Source of the DNA: Onchidella celtica | Lineage: Eukaryota; Mollusca; Gastropoda; Systellommatophora; Onchidiidae | Direction: 5' to 3' | DNA: 64,000 nt | Assembly: GCA_963931925.1 (NCBI GenBank) | Contig: OZ007570.1 | Coordinates: 29,737,188-29,801,187 of the forward strand | In this document: piece after piece, positions 35,701 through 47,700 of the stretch | How the letters are laid out: every line of letters starts with the position of its first letter | How positions within the stretch are numbered: position 1 is the stretch's first letter | Program-made: the position numbers and the translations under genes | Notes under the pieces: generated by a model | Database searches by the model: none | What the model was told of the DNA's origin: nothing | What the model saw: only the letters and a program-made list of their open reading frames with translations

Positions 35701-38700
35701 CTATATTTTATGCACAATCACTATTCAATTCATCAACGATGTGCTATATTATTCCAATCATACTATGGCAATAGATCTATCATACAGGACACTCGTGGTC
35801 GAGTGCCAGCTGGGGTTTCCTTAGTCTTCCTATGAGGCTGTAGTTCTCTCTCTATCTCCGATCTCTATTATACTTGAATAATTAAGATATATTACCATTG
35901 CTCACGCCTACTGAGAGGCGCGAACATCAAAATAGCGCAGCGTGGGCTTTCAAAGGTCAGCCCACTCAGACCTTTCTTTCTAGAGCTCAGTCAGTCCGTT
36001 AGCAAGGACTTCTTAGTCTTCAGACCACACAGTTCAGGTACTGGCCGACCGGAGATACTTCACGAAACGATGCTTCTCTCGTCTGTATTCCTCCAAATCT
36101 GAACGTTACACGATGTTATATACTATCTAACTACCCAGCGTGCTAGTCCGCTGGCCCAATTAGTTCAGCTATCTCATAGGTCGAAACCTCCCACCATTTT
36201 AACTGTAGTAATACGACTGCACTATTCTACCAGCCAGTTAACGTGCAAAACTTGTCTAGTCATACTTAACAATGTCAACTGTCCCCACCTTGTTTCACCC
36301 CTACTCCATTACTTATTAATCACGAACATTAAAGCCGACAAGCGTGACTCTAGCAGTTTAACTTTACATTTATTTACTCACCAACTATAATTTGGCGAGG
36401 ACCGTTCAAGGCCACCAGCCAATTTCTCATGGCCCTGGTAAACAACAACAACTCACTCTCTGCGTGAGTTTTAACAATATCCGAATCATGACACTGGTGC
36501 CCACAGAAACAGGACACCAACGAGGAAGAAGGAAACAAAAAAACAATAAAGAACAGGGGGCCAGTAGATCTTCGCCTGAAGCCCCCGAGAAACAAAAGAC
36601 CTTCGAGCTTCAGGGCCCATAATCCCGGAGGGGCCCTGGAGAATTTTTTTTTTATATAGAGTGAATTTTGGATGTTGCCCTATTGTTGTTGGTTGGGAAA
36701 GGGCCCCATAATAGTTCAAGCTTCAGAGCGTCAGTAATGTCGGCCAACCACTGGTGTAGGGCATCAATTTGACCACTTTATTCGAAACCTACTTAAAGTC
36801 ATCAGCTGTTTTAGTGGTGTTGTTGTTGTTGTCGTTTACCTGACCAGGTGCGGGATGGCGGTAGATATGCGCCACTACTGGGACGGTTTTGTGACTCGGT
36901 GAACCAGTACCAGGTTACGTCGGGTAATATCTGGATGTGGCTCATGTTCAAATCGGATGGGATCAACGGTACTGGCTCCCTGATGCACTCAGCATTCATT
37001 GCTGTCTACAGTAAGTACTGGACTGCCTCTCTCTCTCTCTCTCTCTCTCTCTGTTTGTGCGTGTATGTGTATGTGTGTGTCGCTCCCTCTCTTCCTCTCT
37101 CTCTCTCTTTTGCTCTCTTTCTCTTTCTGTCTCTCTCTCTCTCCCTCTCTATGTCCATGCGTGTGTGCGCGTGCGTACATGTGTGGGTGTATTTTAACTG
37201 CAGGTGAGATAACCGCGTAAATATTAAGTGCGATATTTTGTCCTTCCACAATCTGTAACATTAACATATAAATAAATAGATAAATAAATAAATAAATAAA
37301 TAAATAAAAGCGACTCTGTACTTTCACAACACATGCAGGTAGGTCTACAACCAGTGTACATTATTTAACACCCCAAGTTTCCTTTATCCATACATTTTCA
37401 CCTGAATTGAGAATAACTAATAGGCCTACTGAAGGTTCTTGTTATCTGATGCCCTCAGTACGCCCAGAAATATTACGCTGTTTAATTTATAACATAGAGT
37501 GTTCTTGCAGTCTGGCAGTTTCAGTAACCTCTAGCATATGAAACTGTGTAGATAGATGGCCCTCGTGACCCCAAGTATTCCCAGAGTATTTTCACCGAAC
37601 GCAGGATCTGATAGCCTCAGTATCCTCAACATAATTACATCATTCTACAAGGCTCTTGTGATCTAATAGGCGCAGCACTGTCAGATAATGACACTGCGCA
37701 GACGCTCCCGATACCTGATGGCACCAGTATTCCCAGCATACCACTCTGTATTTAAAGTTTTTATTATTACATAGCTAACCCCAATAAGATCAATCTTGCT
37801 GATTTTTTGTTCTAAGGTTAAGAGAGGAGAAGAACAAAATTTTCAATCTTACTTTCAATTTTATTGTACACGGTGAAAAATTCCTCTTTTGTCTTGTGGT
37901 TAAAAAAAATATTTTAAAATGAATAAATAATATTAAACACTGAAGTTTGCCAAAAACGGAGGTGTCCACGTAACTTATCACCAAGAACTGAAGCAGTGCA
38001 CCAAGTTTCATCATATTTTTTTATCGTGTGGTCACGAAGTTTTAGATGCTTACATGTTCACCTTCTAGTTACATTATGGTAAGGTATTTACTCTTTTTTT
38101 CACCTTCAGTCCTTGTTGACTCTGTCTCTTGTCTGTTAAGTAATAGAAGGACGTGGGGGGGGGGGGGACACTATTGTTGAGCCTTGCAAAATGCATTATT
38201 AATCAGCCGTAATCTGTTATCCTATGTAATACGTCATGTATTAATTTTTTTTTTTTTATGTTTACATTCTGTCAGACAATACAACTCCTGACAATACCAC
38301 ACTGCCATATACAAGTGAGTATCATCCGCAGCCTTACACAGTGCCTCTCTTTGCAGTCTCTTGCCTCTCTTCACCAGCAGGGCCTATAATACACTTCCCA
38401 CTGTTTTGTCTTCAGAGCCATGTAGAGCCTTGTAGCAAAAAAAAAAAAAAGCGAGTATTGTCACAAATCCCAGACTGGGAGATGTAATAAGTTATGACAG
38501 GACAACAATCACGAACAAACAAGTTTAACACTTAACAGAACAATCCATCAGACTCACACATTTATTAAACATAATTATACAGATAATAGCGCAATTACAT
38601 ACCTTATATTATTGAAATTAACTGCCGTACAACGGCCTTATTCTCACACACACTCCCTCGGATCCACAACCCGGTAGTTACTCCTAAAGGCACTTCGGCC

Positions 38701-41700
38701 TCAGCCTCTCCCCTCAGGGTCTTAATAGCACATTAATAATTCACTGGCATCGCAGTCTCTCAATATCACCTTCCTATTGTCATACACCTTAGCACTCCCC
38801 TAGCGCCTCAGCAGGGCAATAACACATTATCATTTCAATAGCCCCTCAACATGGCAATAGTACATTATTAGTTCCTAGCCCATCAACATGGCAATAGTAC
38901 ATTATTAGTTCCTAGCCCATCAACATGGCAATAGGACATTATCACATTCACGCTCATATCTACGTCCCTGTCCGTGGCCTGACTGCCACGACGTTTTGTG
39001 CCTCTACTGTCCTGCACTGACAGCCTCACTTCTGGCCTATGTGTGGCCTCCGGCCCTATGCTGGCCTATCACCGTAGGCGGCGCTCTTTGGCCCGACCTC
39101 GGCACCTACAAGAATAACATTACATTGGTATAATACCCTACCATTTCTATTCACTCCACCTCTCCTTACAACCCATGAAGCGTACACACACTAGTTCACC
39201 TTTCACTCACCACACATCTTACGGTAACACACCTCCATCGGAGTACACAATACTCACTCGTGCTACAAATCCATGAACTCACTTTCATCTATCGCTCATG
39301 GCGCACATTGCTATATCCAATATCAAGGACTTCCACATTCCTCACATATACTTATTTACATCATGGTAATAGACGAATATAATATAATACATCAATCATA
39401 ATTATCAATCAACGTTCTACCTACCAGTCATCACTGGAAAAACTCTCTCACTGGTCTCTCGACTGCTCCCCTTATGTCCGCCCGCTGGGCTCTTACTAGC
39501 GTCCGTTCAGTAGGACCTTCTAACTTGCAGTGATAGTAATACAGCGCTTTCGCCTCATTCAGACCCCCCACCACCCATAACATGCACCCTTTCCTTACTT
39601 GTCTTCGTGCGTTAATTTTACTCTCCTCCTTTCCCGTCTTTCCCTACTTGTCTGCCGTGAGCCCTTCTTACTCTACACCCGCTCTGTAGCAATCCCCTTA
39701 ATTGCACTCACTCCACTCGTGACATCATCCCCCACCCCAAAAAAATTAATGCAATTAATTTCAATTCGCATCAAGATGACTGTCAACGAGTGAGCGTGAG
39801 CAATACTTACATAAAAATGACCTACCAATGCTCCTAGCACATAAAATACCGGAATCAGGGGAAAACATGGGGATCAATATGCAGTGCATTATGCATATAT
39901 GTATCACATCATCAATAGCTAACTAAACACAATACCTAATACAGAATCAAAAACCAATCAACCTATCAACCATTCTTCATATCATATTTATAATGTCAAT
40001 ATTTTAAAGTCGACTCATTCACACAGATCCTGTCAATGTTCCTGTCCTCCGATGTATAAGCTCCTGAACTCTTCCCCTAGGCTCGACTAAGGTAGTCGGC
40101 GATATGATTGCTGGTTCCTGGAATTGGTTGAATAACGAAAGTATACGGCTGCAAAGCCAATGCCCATCTAGATAAGCGTGGGCTGGACGAACGATTCTTC
40201 GACAAAAACGTTAGTGGCTTGTGGTCTGTCTGGATACAAAATTCTCGTCCCATGAGATAACGTCCTAATTTCTGGACGGACCACACAATGGCAAGACACT
40301 CACGCTCTATCACAGAATATTTTCTTTCTCTCTGCAATAACTTCCTACTGACATAACATACAGGATGGAGACATTCGTTCTTCTCCTGTAGAAGACAAGC
40401 GCCGACACCAGAGTCCGACGCATCCGTTCTGAGGATAAAATTAGATCGAAAATCGGGTAATATCAGAATGGGTGACGATGATAATGCTGTCACCAAATTA
40501 TCAAATGCTGTCTGACATTCAGACGTCCACTGGACCTTATCGGGTTGTCCCTTCTTAGTAAGGTCAGTAAGAGAAGATGACAAGGAGGAAAAATTTGGAA
40601 TGAACTTTCTGTAATAATTTAAAATTCCCACTAAGCTTCTGACTTGTTTCTTTGTTTTAGGGATTTGCAACCCTACTAATTTGTCAATTTTTGTTACTTC
40701 AGGTCTCTGAACACCTCTACCCACGATATGTCCTAAGAATACTATCTCTGGACATGCCAAATCCATCTTTGCGGGTTTAGCAGTTAACCCAAAATGACGT
40801 AATCGTTTAAAAATTACTGTTAGTGTCTGAATATGATCAGACCATGTCGACGTATGACATGCTATATCGTCAAAGAATGACACGACATTAGGTATGTCCT
40901 TCAACACTAGTCTCATTAATCGTGCAAACGTCGCTGGCGCGTTTACCAACCCAAATGGCATGACCTTAAATTGGAATAATCCAATGGGCGTTTGGAACGC
41001 CGTGTATTGTTTAGACTCCTCAGTAAGAGGGATTTCCCAATAACCTTTCGTTAAATCTATCTTGGAAAACCACGTGGACCCGGCCAATGAAGCTATTAAT
41101 TCCTCCTGAAACGGAATAGGCTCCCTATCGCCTACCGTAATAGTATTCAATCTTCGAAAATCAATACAGAACCGCACCGATCCATCAAGTTTTTTCACGA
41201 GGACGATGGGTGATGAATACGGCGATGTTGATGGTTCTATCACATCTAACTTCAACATTGATTCAACTTCCTTTATAACTCTATCTCTCGAAGAAAAAGG
41301 CAGCGGATAAGGTCTAAGAAATACTGGCTTATCCGAAGTCAACTTTATTTGGTGCTGGATCACGGTAGTGCGACCCGGCAAATCCGTAATAACATCCGGG
41401 AATGACGCTAACAGGGTCTTAAGTTCCCTACTCCTTGAACTCGTAAGGTCAGGGTTAATTTTTACGTCCCTGTAACCTTGTGTCGGAGTTAACTCCGGCA
41501 ATTGAATTTGTAACTCTTCCTGCGCCTCGGTGTCGCTTACGTCACAGTCCAACTGGTCTACGACTCCCGTACAAGCAATAGAGAAGACAGTCTCCTCTGG
41601 TCTTGTCTGTGCACACAGATACTGTGGTCTCTCATAAAATCTCTGTAGCATATTAACATGGAAAACCTTACTCGTTCCATCAATGTGGATAGCGTAATCT

Positions 41701-44700
41701 ACCTTTGAAACAACTCGCTCAATAACATAAGGGCCTTTCCATGTCATCAATAACTTATTATGGTCCGTAGGTAACAACAATAGGACCTTGTCTCCTGGCT
41801 TAAAAATTCTCAGTTTGGAACCTCTATCTTTATAGTCTTTTGCTCTTTTCGAAGCGATACTAGAAGCTTCTTCTGCTATAGTGCGCGCTGAAGATAATCT
41901 TTCTCTTAAATCAACAAGGTACTGAAACACCGAAATCTGCTCATCGTCTCCCGATGATGGCGACGTCATCATGTCCCGAAGAACATCAGTTGGGCCCCTA
42001 GGACTACGACCATACATCATTTCGAACGGCGAGAATCCCGTTGACTCCTGCCGTACCTCTCTGTACGCGAATAACACTGCAGGGATATATCTATCCCAAT
42101 CTTTAGGGCGATCAGCAGCTACCTTACGCAGCATCGACTTTAACGTCGAGTTCAATCTCTCGCACATGCCATTAGCCTGCGGATGATAAGGGGTGGTAGT
42201 GATGCGTTGTATGCTGAATAAGCGGAACAATTCCTTCATCATCTCCGACGTAAATTGCGCGCCCCTATCAGACAGAATTTGCTCTGGTATTCGTACCCTA
42301 GCGAAAATTGCAAACAACGCTTCCGCGACTGCCTCAGACGTTATGGTCCGCAGAGGAATCGCCTCTGGCCATCTCGTAGCATTACATATGACCGTTAAGA
42401 AAAATCGATTCCCCCTATCGGTCGCTGGGTGAATGGGGCCAACAAGGTCTATCGAGACCTTTTTAAACGGTTCCGAGACCGTGGAGATCTTCTGAAGAGG
42501 AGCCTGGGGTGTACGACCCTTATGCGTCGTCTTTTGGCACGCACTGCACGTCTTACAATAGACTTGCACATCTCTGTGGATCGATGGCCAGTAAAAATTT
42601 TTAAGAACCCTTTCTTTGGTTCTAGCTATCCCCATATGACCCGCTAATGGGACATCGTGTGCCAAATGCAATACTGTTGCGATCAGCAACGCTGGCACAA
42701 CGACCTGCTTTAAAATGGAGGCCACCGTTACATACTTACGGAACAGAATGCCCGCCTGAACAACAAAGGAAGACGAGCCGTTCTTATATTTCCTCGTTTT
42801 CTCGGTTCGCGCTTCCCCAAAACATGGGTTTAATGATGGGTCCTCCCTTTGTAATCTCGCCAAGCGCTCTGGCGTGATATCTAGGTTGACCGCTGGCGTC
42901 GCCAAAGGTCTAATCTTATCTTTATCAGCTACCCGTCGACGTGTTTCGACCGCGGCGCAAAAGTCAATACCTTTTGATTGCGACCATGCTTGCACGTTCT
43001 CATCGGAAGGGGAAACTACCCGTAATACATTCCCAATGATGAGCTGGGCGCCTGGAAAACAACCAACGACTGCTTCGACTTCCCCGCTAAGGAAAGGTGT
43101 ATCTATCACTATTCTTGCCATGGGTAATTTCTCAATGGCCCCCGAAAATTGGATGCACGGGACAGTCTCACCTGTAAGCTGTGAATCCCGAATGCAGTCC
43201 CTATGCACTCCCACAACGGTAGATCCTGTATCTCGTAAAACCGAGACCGGTTCGTCCCCAACAAACCCCGGATAAACCCTAAGACCACCTCCTGTATGAC
43301 ATGAATTTATAACGGGGATCTTTCTCCCACAAGGTAAAACACCGGAAGATAATAACTTCTCACAACTGGGACACTTAGAATACTGTCCGCCTCCGTTGTC
43401 CGATGTAACACACGCAGCCGCATGATGAAATTTATTAGGGGAACATGGACTGGAGCTACTGTCCACGTTCGCCGCTATCCTACCTGCAGGGCAATTCACG
43501 CTGATGTGATCTGCTCTTCCGCAGTTCCAACACTTCGCGGCCCTACACTCGCGTGAAAAGTGACCCACGCGTCCGCAAGTCCAACACTCCGCTCCCTGTG
43601 CTGCACTAGGCCTGGGTCCCCGTGACCCATCGCGACCGGAACTAAAGTCCCTATGCCGTCGGTCATCGGCAAAGGTCACAAATCGCCCCCGGCCATTACC
43701 GCGACCTAACCCTCTTGCTCGGTCAAACTTACCGGATCCATATGCAGGTGATTGGTGATAGCCCCTACGCTGCCCCTGGGCTTGCCCGCTATAGGCACCA
43801 CGCTGACGCGACCTGTCCTTAAGTCCTGCCGGCGACCCTTCGACAACGGCGACGTACCCAGCATCTTGGACGTACGCCCTGGCGACTGGTTTGGACGGAT
43901 GTGCCGTACGGTATGCTTCCGCCAACTTAGACGCCTCCTGCACCGTCGCGGGTTCGTTTTCTTTCAGGAAAGCCACCAGATCTTTATGGCACGACGCGTA
44001 CAGCTGGTCACGGATCATTAGGTCTTTCAGTTTAGCAAAATCCGCGCCCACATGCGCCAAGTCTACCCAGTTCGCGAAATATTCCGTTAGTCTCGCGACG
44101 AAGGCAGCAAAGTCCTCCCTGGTATCCGCACGTGCTCGCCTAAACTGCTCCCGGAAATATTCCTCGGTACGCGCAAATCGGCGAAGCAGCAAAGCCTTTA
44201 GCTTATCGTAATCTTGCACGTCTTCGCGCTGTAGCTCTTTAAAGTAGGTTAACGCTCGCCCCTGCAATAGAGACGCCAGGTACGTGGACCATAATTCCTT
44301 ATTTTCCCCCCATTGCAATTGTGCGTTCAGTTCGAACCTGTAAAGGAAGGCGTCTATGTCGTCCTTCCGGTCGTCGAACGTAGGGAGCTTAATCCTAACG
44401 CCACCTTTATTGTGTACCTGCCGCTCAACTGTTTCCGTTGGCGTATTCTTCTTGAGTTCTAATTCCGCGATTCTTACTCGCGCGTCTGTCTCCCGCTCTT
44501 GAGCTTCTATCTCCTTTAACTTTAACTCCCTCTCCTGAGCCTTAGCCTCTCTTTCTTGTTGACGCTCTTGAGCCTCTTTTTCTTGTTGACGCTCTTGAGC
44601 CTCTTTCTCTCTATCTTTAGCACGCTCATCGCGCAAATCCGCCTGCTGTTCTTTAATCCAGCCGCGTAGCTCTTCTCCCTCAAGGCCAAGTTCCTTACCC

Positions 44701-47700
44701 AACTTCATTAATTGTTGGAGTTCCGCCATTTCACAGATTTATGGTTATGGTATGTATTATAAAAACGGCTAACCTGTCGGTATGATCACTAACGACACGA
44801 CCAGAGACCTGAGATCACACCAGATATAACAATACCCAATTGTCTCAAATACAATTCAGAAATTTACGTACTTCCTAACTAATTCTATATTCATTAAATG
44901 TATAGCACTATTAATAATAAAAAAGAGTAGAAAAGACAAGAATAAGGAAATTCAGTAGAAGGACCACAAGTACGTCAAGGACAACAAACCAGACTAGGAC
45001 AAAGACCTAAAAAAGAAAATATAATGGAAAAAAAATGCAACCTAACTACGCCGATTACACTACACGGTACGAACAAGAACAGAGTCTGAAAAAAAAGAAC
45101 GTATCTACAGATAGGGAAGAAAGAGGGACAAGAGAATACGTCTTCCTGCAGAACAGAGAAGATATCGACGCTACAACTAAACAAAAATACAGGTCCCTAT
45201 AGAACTGTTCACTGTGATGAACGAAGTTCCAAGTTTCCCACACCTTTTGAAAAGGATAAACTAAGTTCAACACAGCAAACCCGCGCCACCGCCCGTATAA
45301 TCGATTACGACAACAAAAACAGCAAAAACAGGGAAAAAGACAGAAGAAAAGACAGCCCTCAATCCAGGGTACAAAATTTTTGACTTTTACTTAACTTTTC
45401 TGACTATAACCTCTCCCCTTGTCTCGGAGCTCTGGCTGTTGACCTCTACAGGCTGGCACACCCACTCTCTGCAGAAATTTAAGTACACATTAATACCTAT
45501 TCATAAAAATACATACATCAATACATATTCATAAATATACATAAATCATATCATGAAATTCCCATTCATCCCACGAACAAGGACAACAGCACGAATTCCT
45601 AGCACAACAGAAAAACAACTAGATATAACGAATACACAATGTCAAAATGACCACAGGTAAACAGGACGAGCCCCCAGTGTCACAAATCCCAGACTGGGAG
45701 ATGTAATAAGTTATGACAGGACAACAATCACGAACAAACAAGTTTAACACTTAACAGAACAATCCATCAGACTCACACATTTATTAAACATAATTATACA
45801 GATAATAGCGCAATTACATACCTTATATTATTGAAATTAACTGCCGTACAACGGCCTTATTCTCACACACACTCTCCCTCGGATCCACAACCCGGTAGTT
45901 ACTCCTAAAGGCACTTCGGCCTCAGCCTCTCCCCTCAGGGTCTTAATAGCACATTAATAATTCACTGGCACCGCAGTCTCTCAATATCACCTTCCTATTG
46001 TCATACACCTTAGCACTCCCCTAGCGCCTCAGCAGGGCAATAACACATTATCATTTCAATAGCCCCTCAACATGGCAATAGTACATTATTAGTTCCTAGC
46101 CCATCAACATGGCAATAGTACATTATTAGTTCCTAGCCCATCAACATGGCAATAGTACATTATCACATTCACGCTCATATCTACGTCCCTGTCCGTGGCC
46201 TGACTGCCACGACGTTATGTGCCTCTACTGTCCTGCACTGACAGCCTCACTTCTGGCCTATGTGTGGCCTCCGGCCCTATGCTGGCCTATCACCGTAGGC
46301 GGCGCTCTTTGGCCCGACCTCGGCACCTACAAGAATAACATTACATTGGTATAATACCCTACCATTTCTATTCACTCCACCTCTCCTTACAACCCATGAA
46401 GCGTACACACACTAGTTCACCTTTCACTCACCACACATCTTACGGTAACACACCTCCATCGGAGTACACAATACTCACTCGTGCTACAAATCCATGAACT
46501 CACTTTCATCTATCGCTCATGGCGCACATTGCTATATCCAATATCAAGGACTTCCACATTCCTCACATATACTTATTTACATCATGGTAATAGACGAATA
46601 TAATATAATACATCAATCATAATTATCAATCAACGTTCTACCTACCAGTCATCACTGGAAAAACTCTCTCACTGGTCTCTCGACTGCTCCCCTTATGTCC
46701 GCCCGCTGGGCTCTTACTAGCGTCCGTTCAGTAGGACCTTCTAACTTGCAGTGATAGTAATACAGCGCTTTCGCCTCATTCAGACCCCCCACCACTCATA
46801 ACATGCACGCTTTCCTTACTTGTCTTCGTGCGTTAATTTTACTCTCCTCCTTTCCCGTCTTTCCCTACTTGTCTGCCGTGAGCCCTTCTTACTCTACACC
46901 CGCTCTGTAGCAATCCCCTTAATTGCACTCACTCCACTCGTGACAAGTATCATTTATAGTATTATTGTAGATATTGCCATACGTCCCATGAAATTACACT
47001 CTTAATACTAATAATAGTCTTAGCTTGCACCAAAACCCAAAGCACCAAATTATGCCTTTATAGATGACTTACCTACCGAAGGGCGAAAGACATATTTTGA
47101 AACAATTTTGAGAGCTGCTGGTGCCACAAAATTTGCCCTTCTCCGATTTTTTAAATAGCTCGAGCTTACTGAAAGGCGGTGGTGTCTTGAGATCTGCAGA
47201 TAATATTAAATCTGGCGCTCAATTAAATAGATCGAGCTTACTGAAACAGTGAGGTCTTGAAAATTGCAGATGAAATTTTGTCTATGGTTCAGTCAAACAT
47301 ATCGAGCTGACTAAAACACAGTGATGTCCCCAAAACTGCACATAGAAATGACTTTATTGCCCAACTTCTAATGTCATCAACAGCAAAGTTCGACGAAATC
47401 AGCAAAAAGATCTTTGTTTCTCGATGGCCTCAGCCTAAAGCTAATGACCCTCTGTTCTTGATTCTTGTCTATTCTTATTCCTTGTTTGGAGTTCTTTGAA
47501 ATAAAGAGCCTACAGCGTATAAGTATAGCCTAAACTCAGTGCTATAGTGAATTTGCCAAGATTGTCCAGGTCAGACATTGAGGAAATATAAAAACCACAG
47601 AAGCTACATACAACGTTTTCTTTTTGCCAAATTTAGGACCAGGTCAGACATGTAATTCGAATTTAAACTGTCAAAATTACATTAACAATATTCTACCTGT

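Larger units (their letters stand above)
27756..36493 (-). mobile_element. Element A: whole-looking Ty3/gypsy LTR retrotransposon with Gmr1-type domain order
   Basis: An 8,738-bp element read leftward. The 5' LTR is 35267-36493 and the 3' LTR 27756-28982, each 1,227 bp. The LTRs begin TGTCA and end TGACA, show no difference that I could find by eye, and are flanked by the exact duplication CTGGT. One long gag-pol frame (34077-29602) carries gag, protease, integrase, reverse transcriptase and RNase H in that order. Integrase before reverse transcriptase is the copia-like order known in the Gmr1 group of Ty3/gypsy elements. It has no envelope gene. It sits in an intron of the CUB gene, antisense to it, inside an older nested insertion. 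It looks whole, with no break seen, and is very young judging by its LTRs. Confidence 0.95.
38459..46945 (-). mobile_element. Element B: whole-looking Ty3/gypsy LTR retrotransposon with Gmr1-type domain order
   Basis: An 8,487-bp element read leftward, with a 5' LTR at 45678-46945 (1,268 bp), a 3' LTR at 38459-39724 (1,266 bp) and the exact duplication AGTAT. The LTRs differ at about five bases plus one 2-bp indel (about 0.4 percent), so it is young but older than element A. One gag-pol frame (44729-40077) has the same gag, protease, integrase, RT, RNase H order as A, yet the proteins are clearly different, so A and B are separate families. The primer-binding site matches tRNA-Pro. It has no envelope gene. 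It lies in the intron between the linker exon and the LDLa exon of the CUB gene, antisense to it. It looks whole, with no break seen. A solo LTR of its family is at 17238-18418. Confidence 0.95.

Noticed and set aside
37000-37327. Frames of 70-119 codons around the CUB exon
   Set aside because: Beyond the donor at 37010 they only translate CT/GT and TAAA repeats.
41971-44211. Plus-strand frames within element B, up to 133 codons
   Set aside because: Shadows of the element B gag-pol frame on the other strand.
27756-46945. An envelope gene or chromodomain in elements A and B
   Set aside because: No additional frame lies between RNase H and the 3' LTR in either element, and the sequence after integrase is a plain GPY/F module leading into RT.
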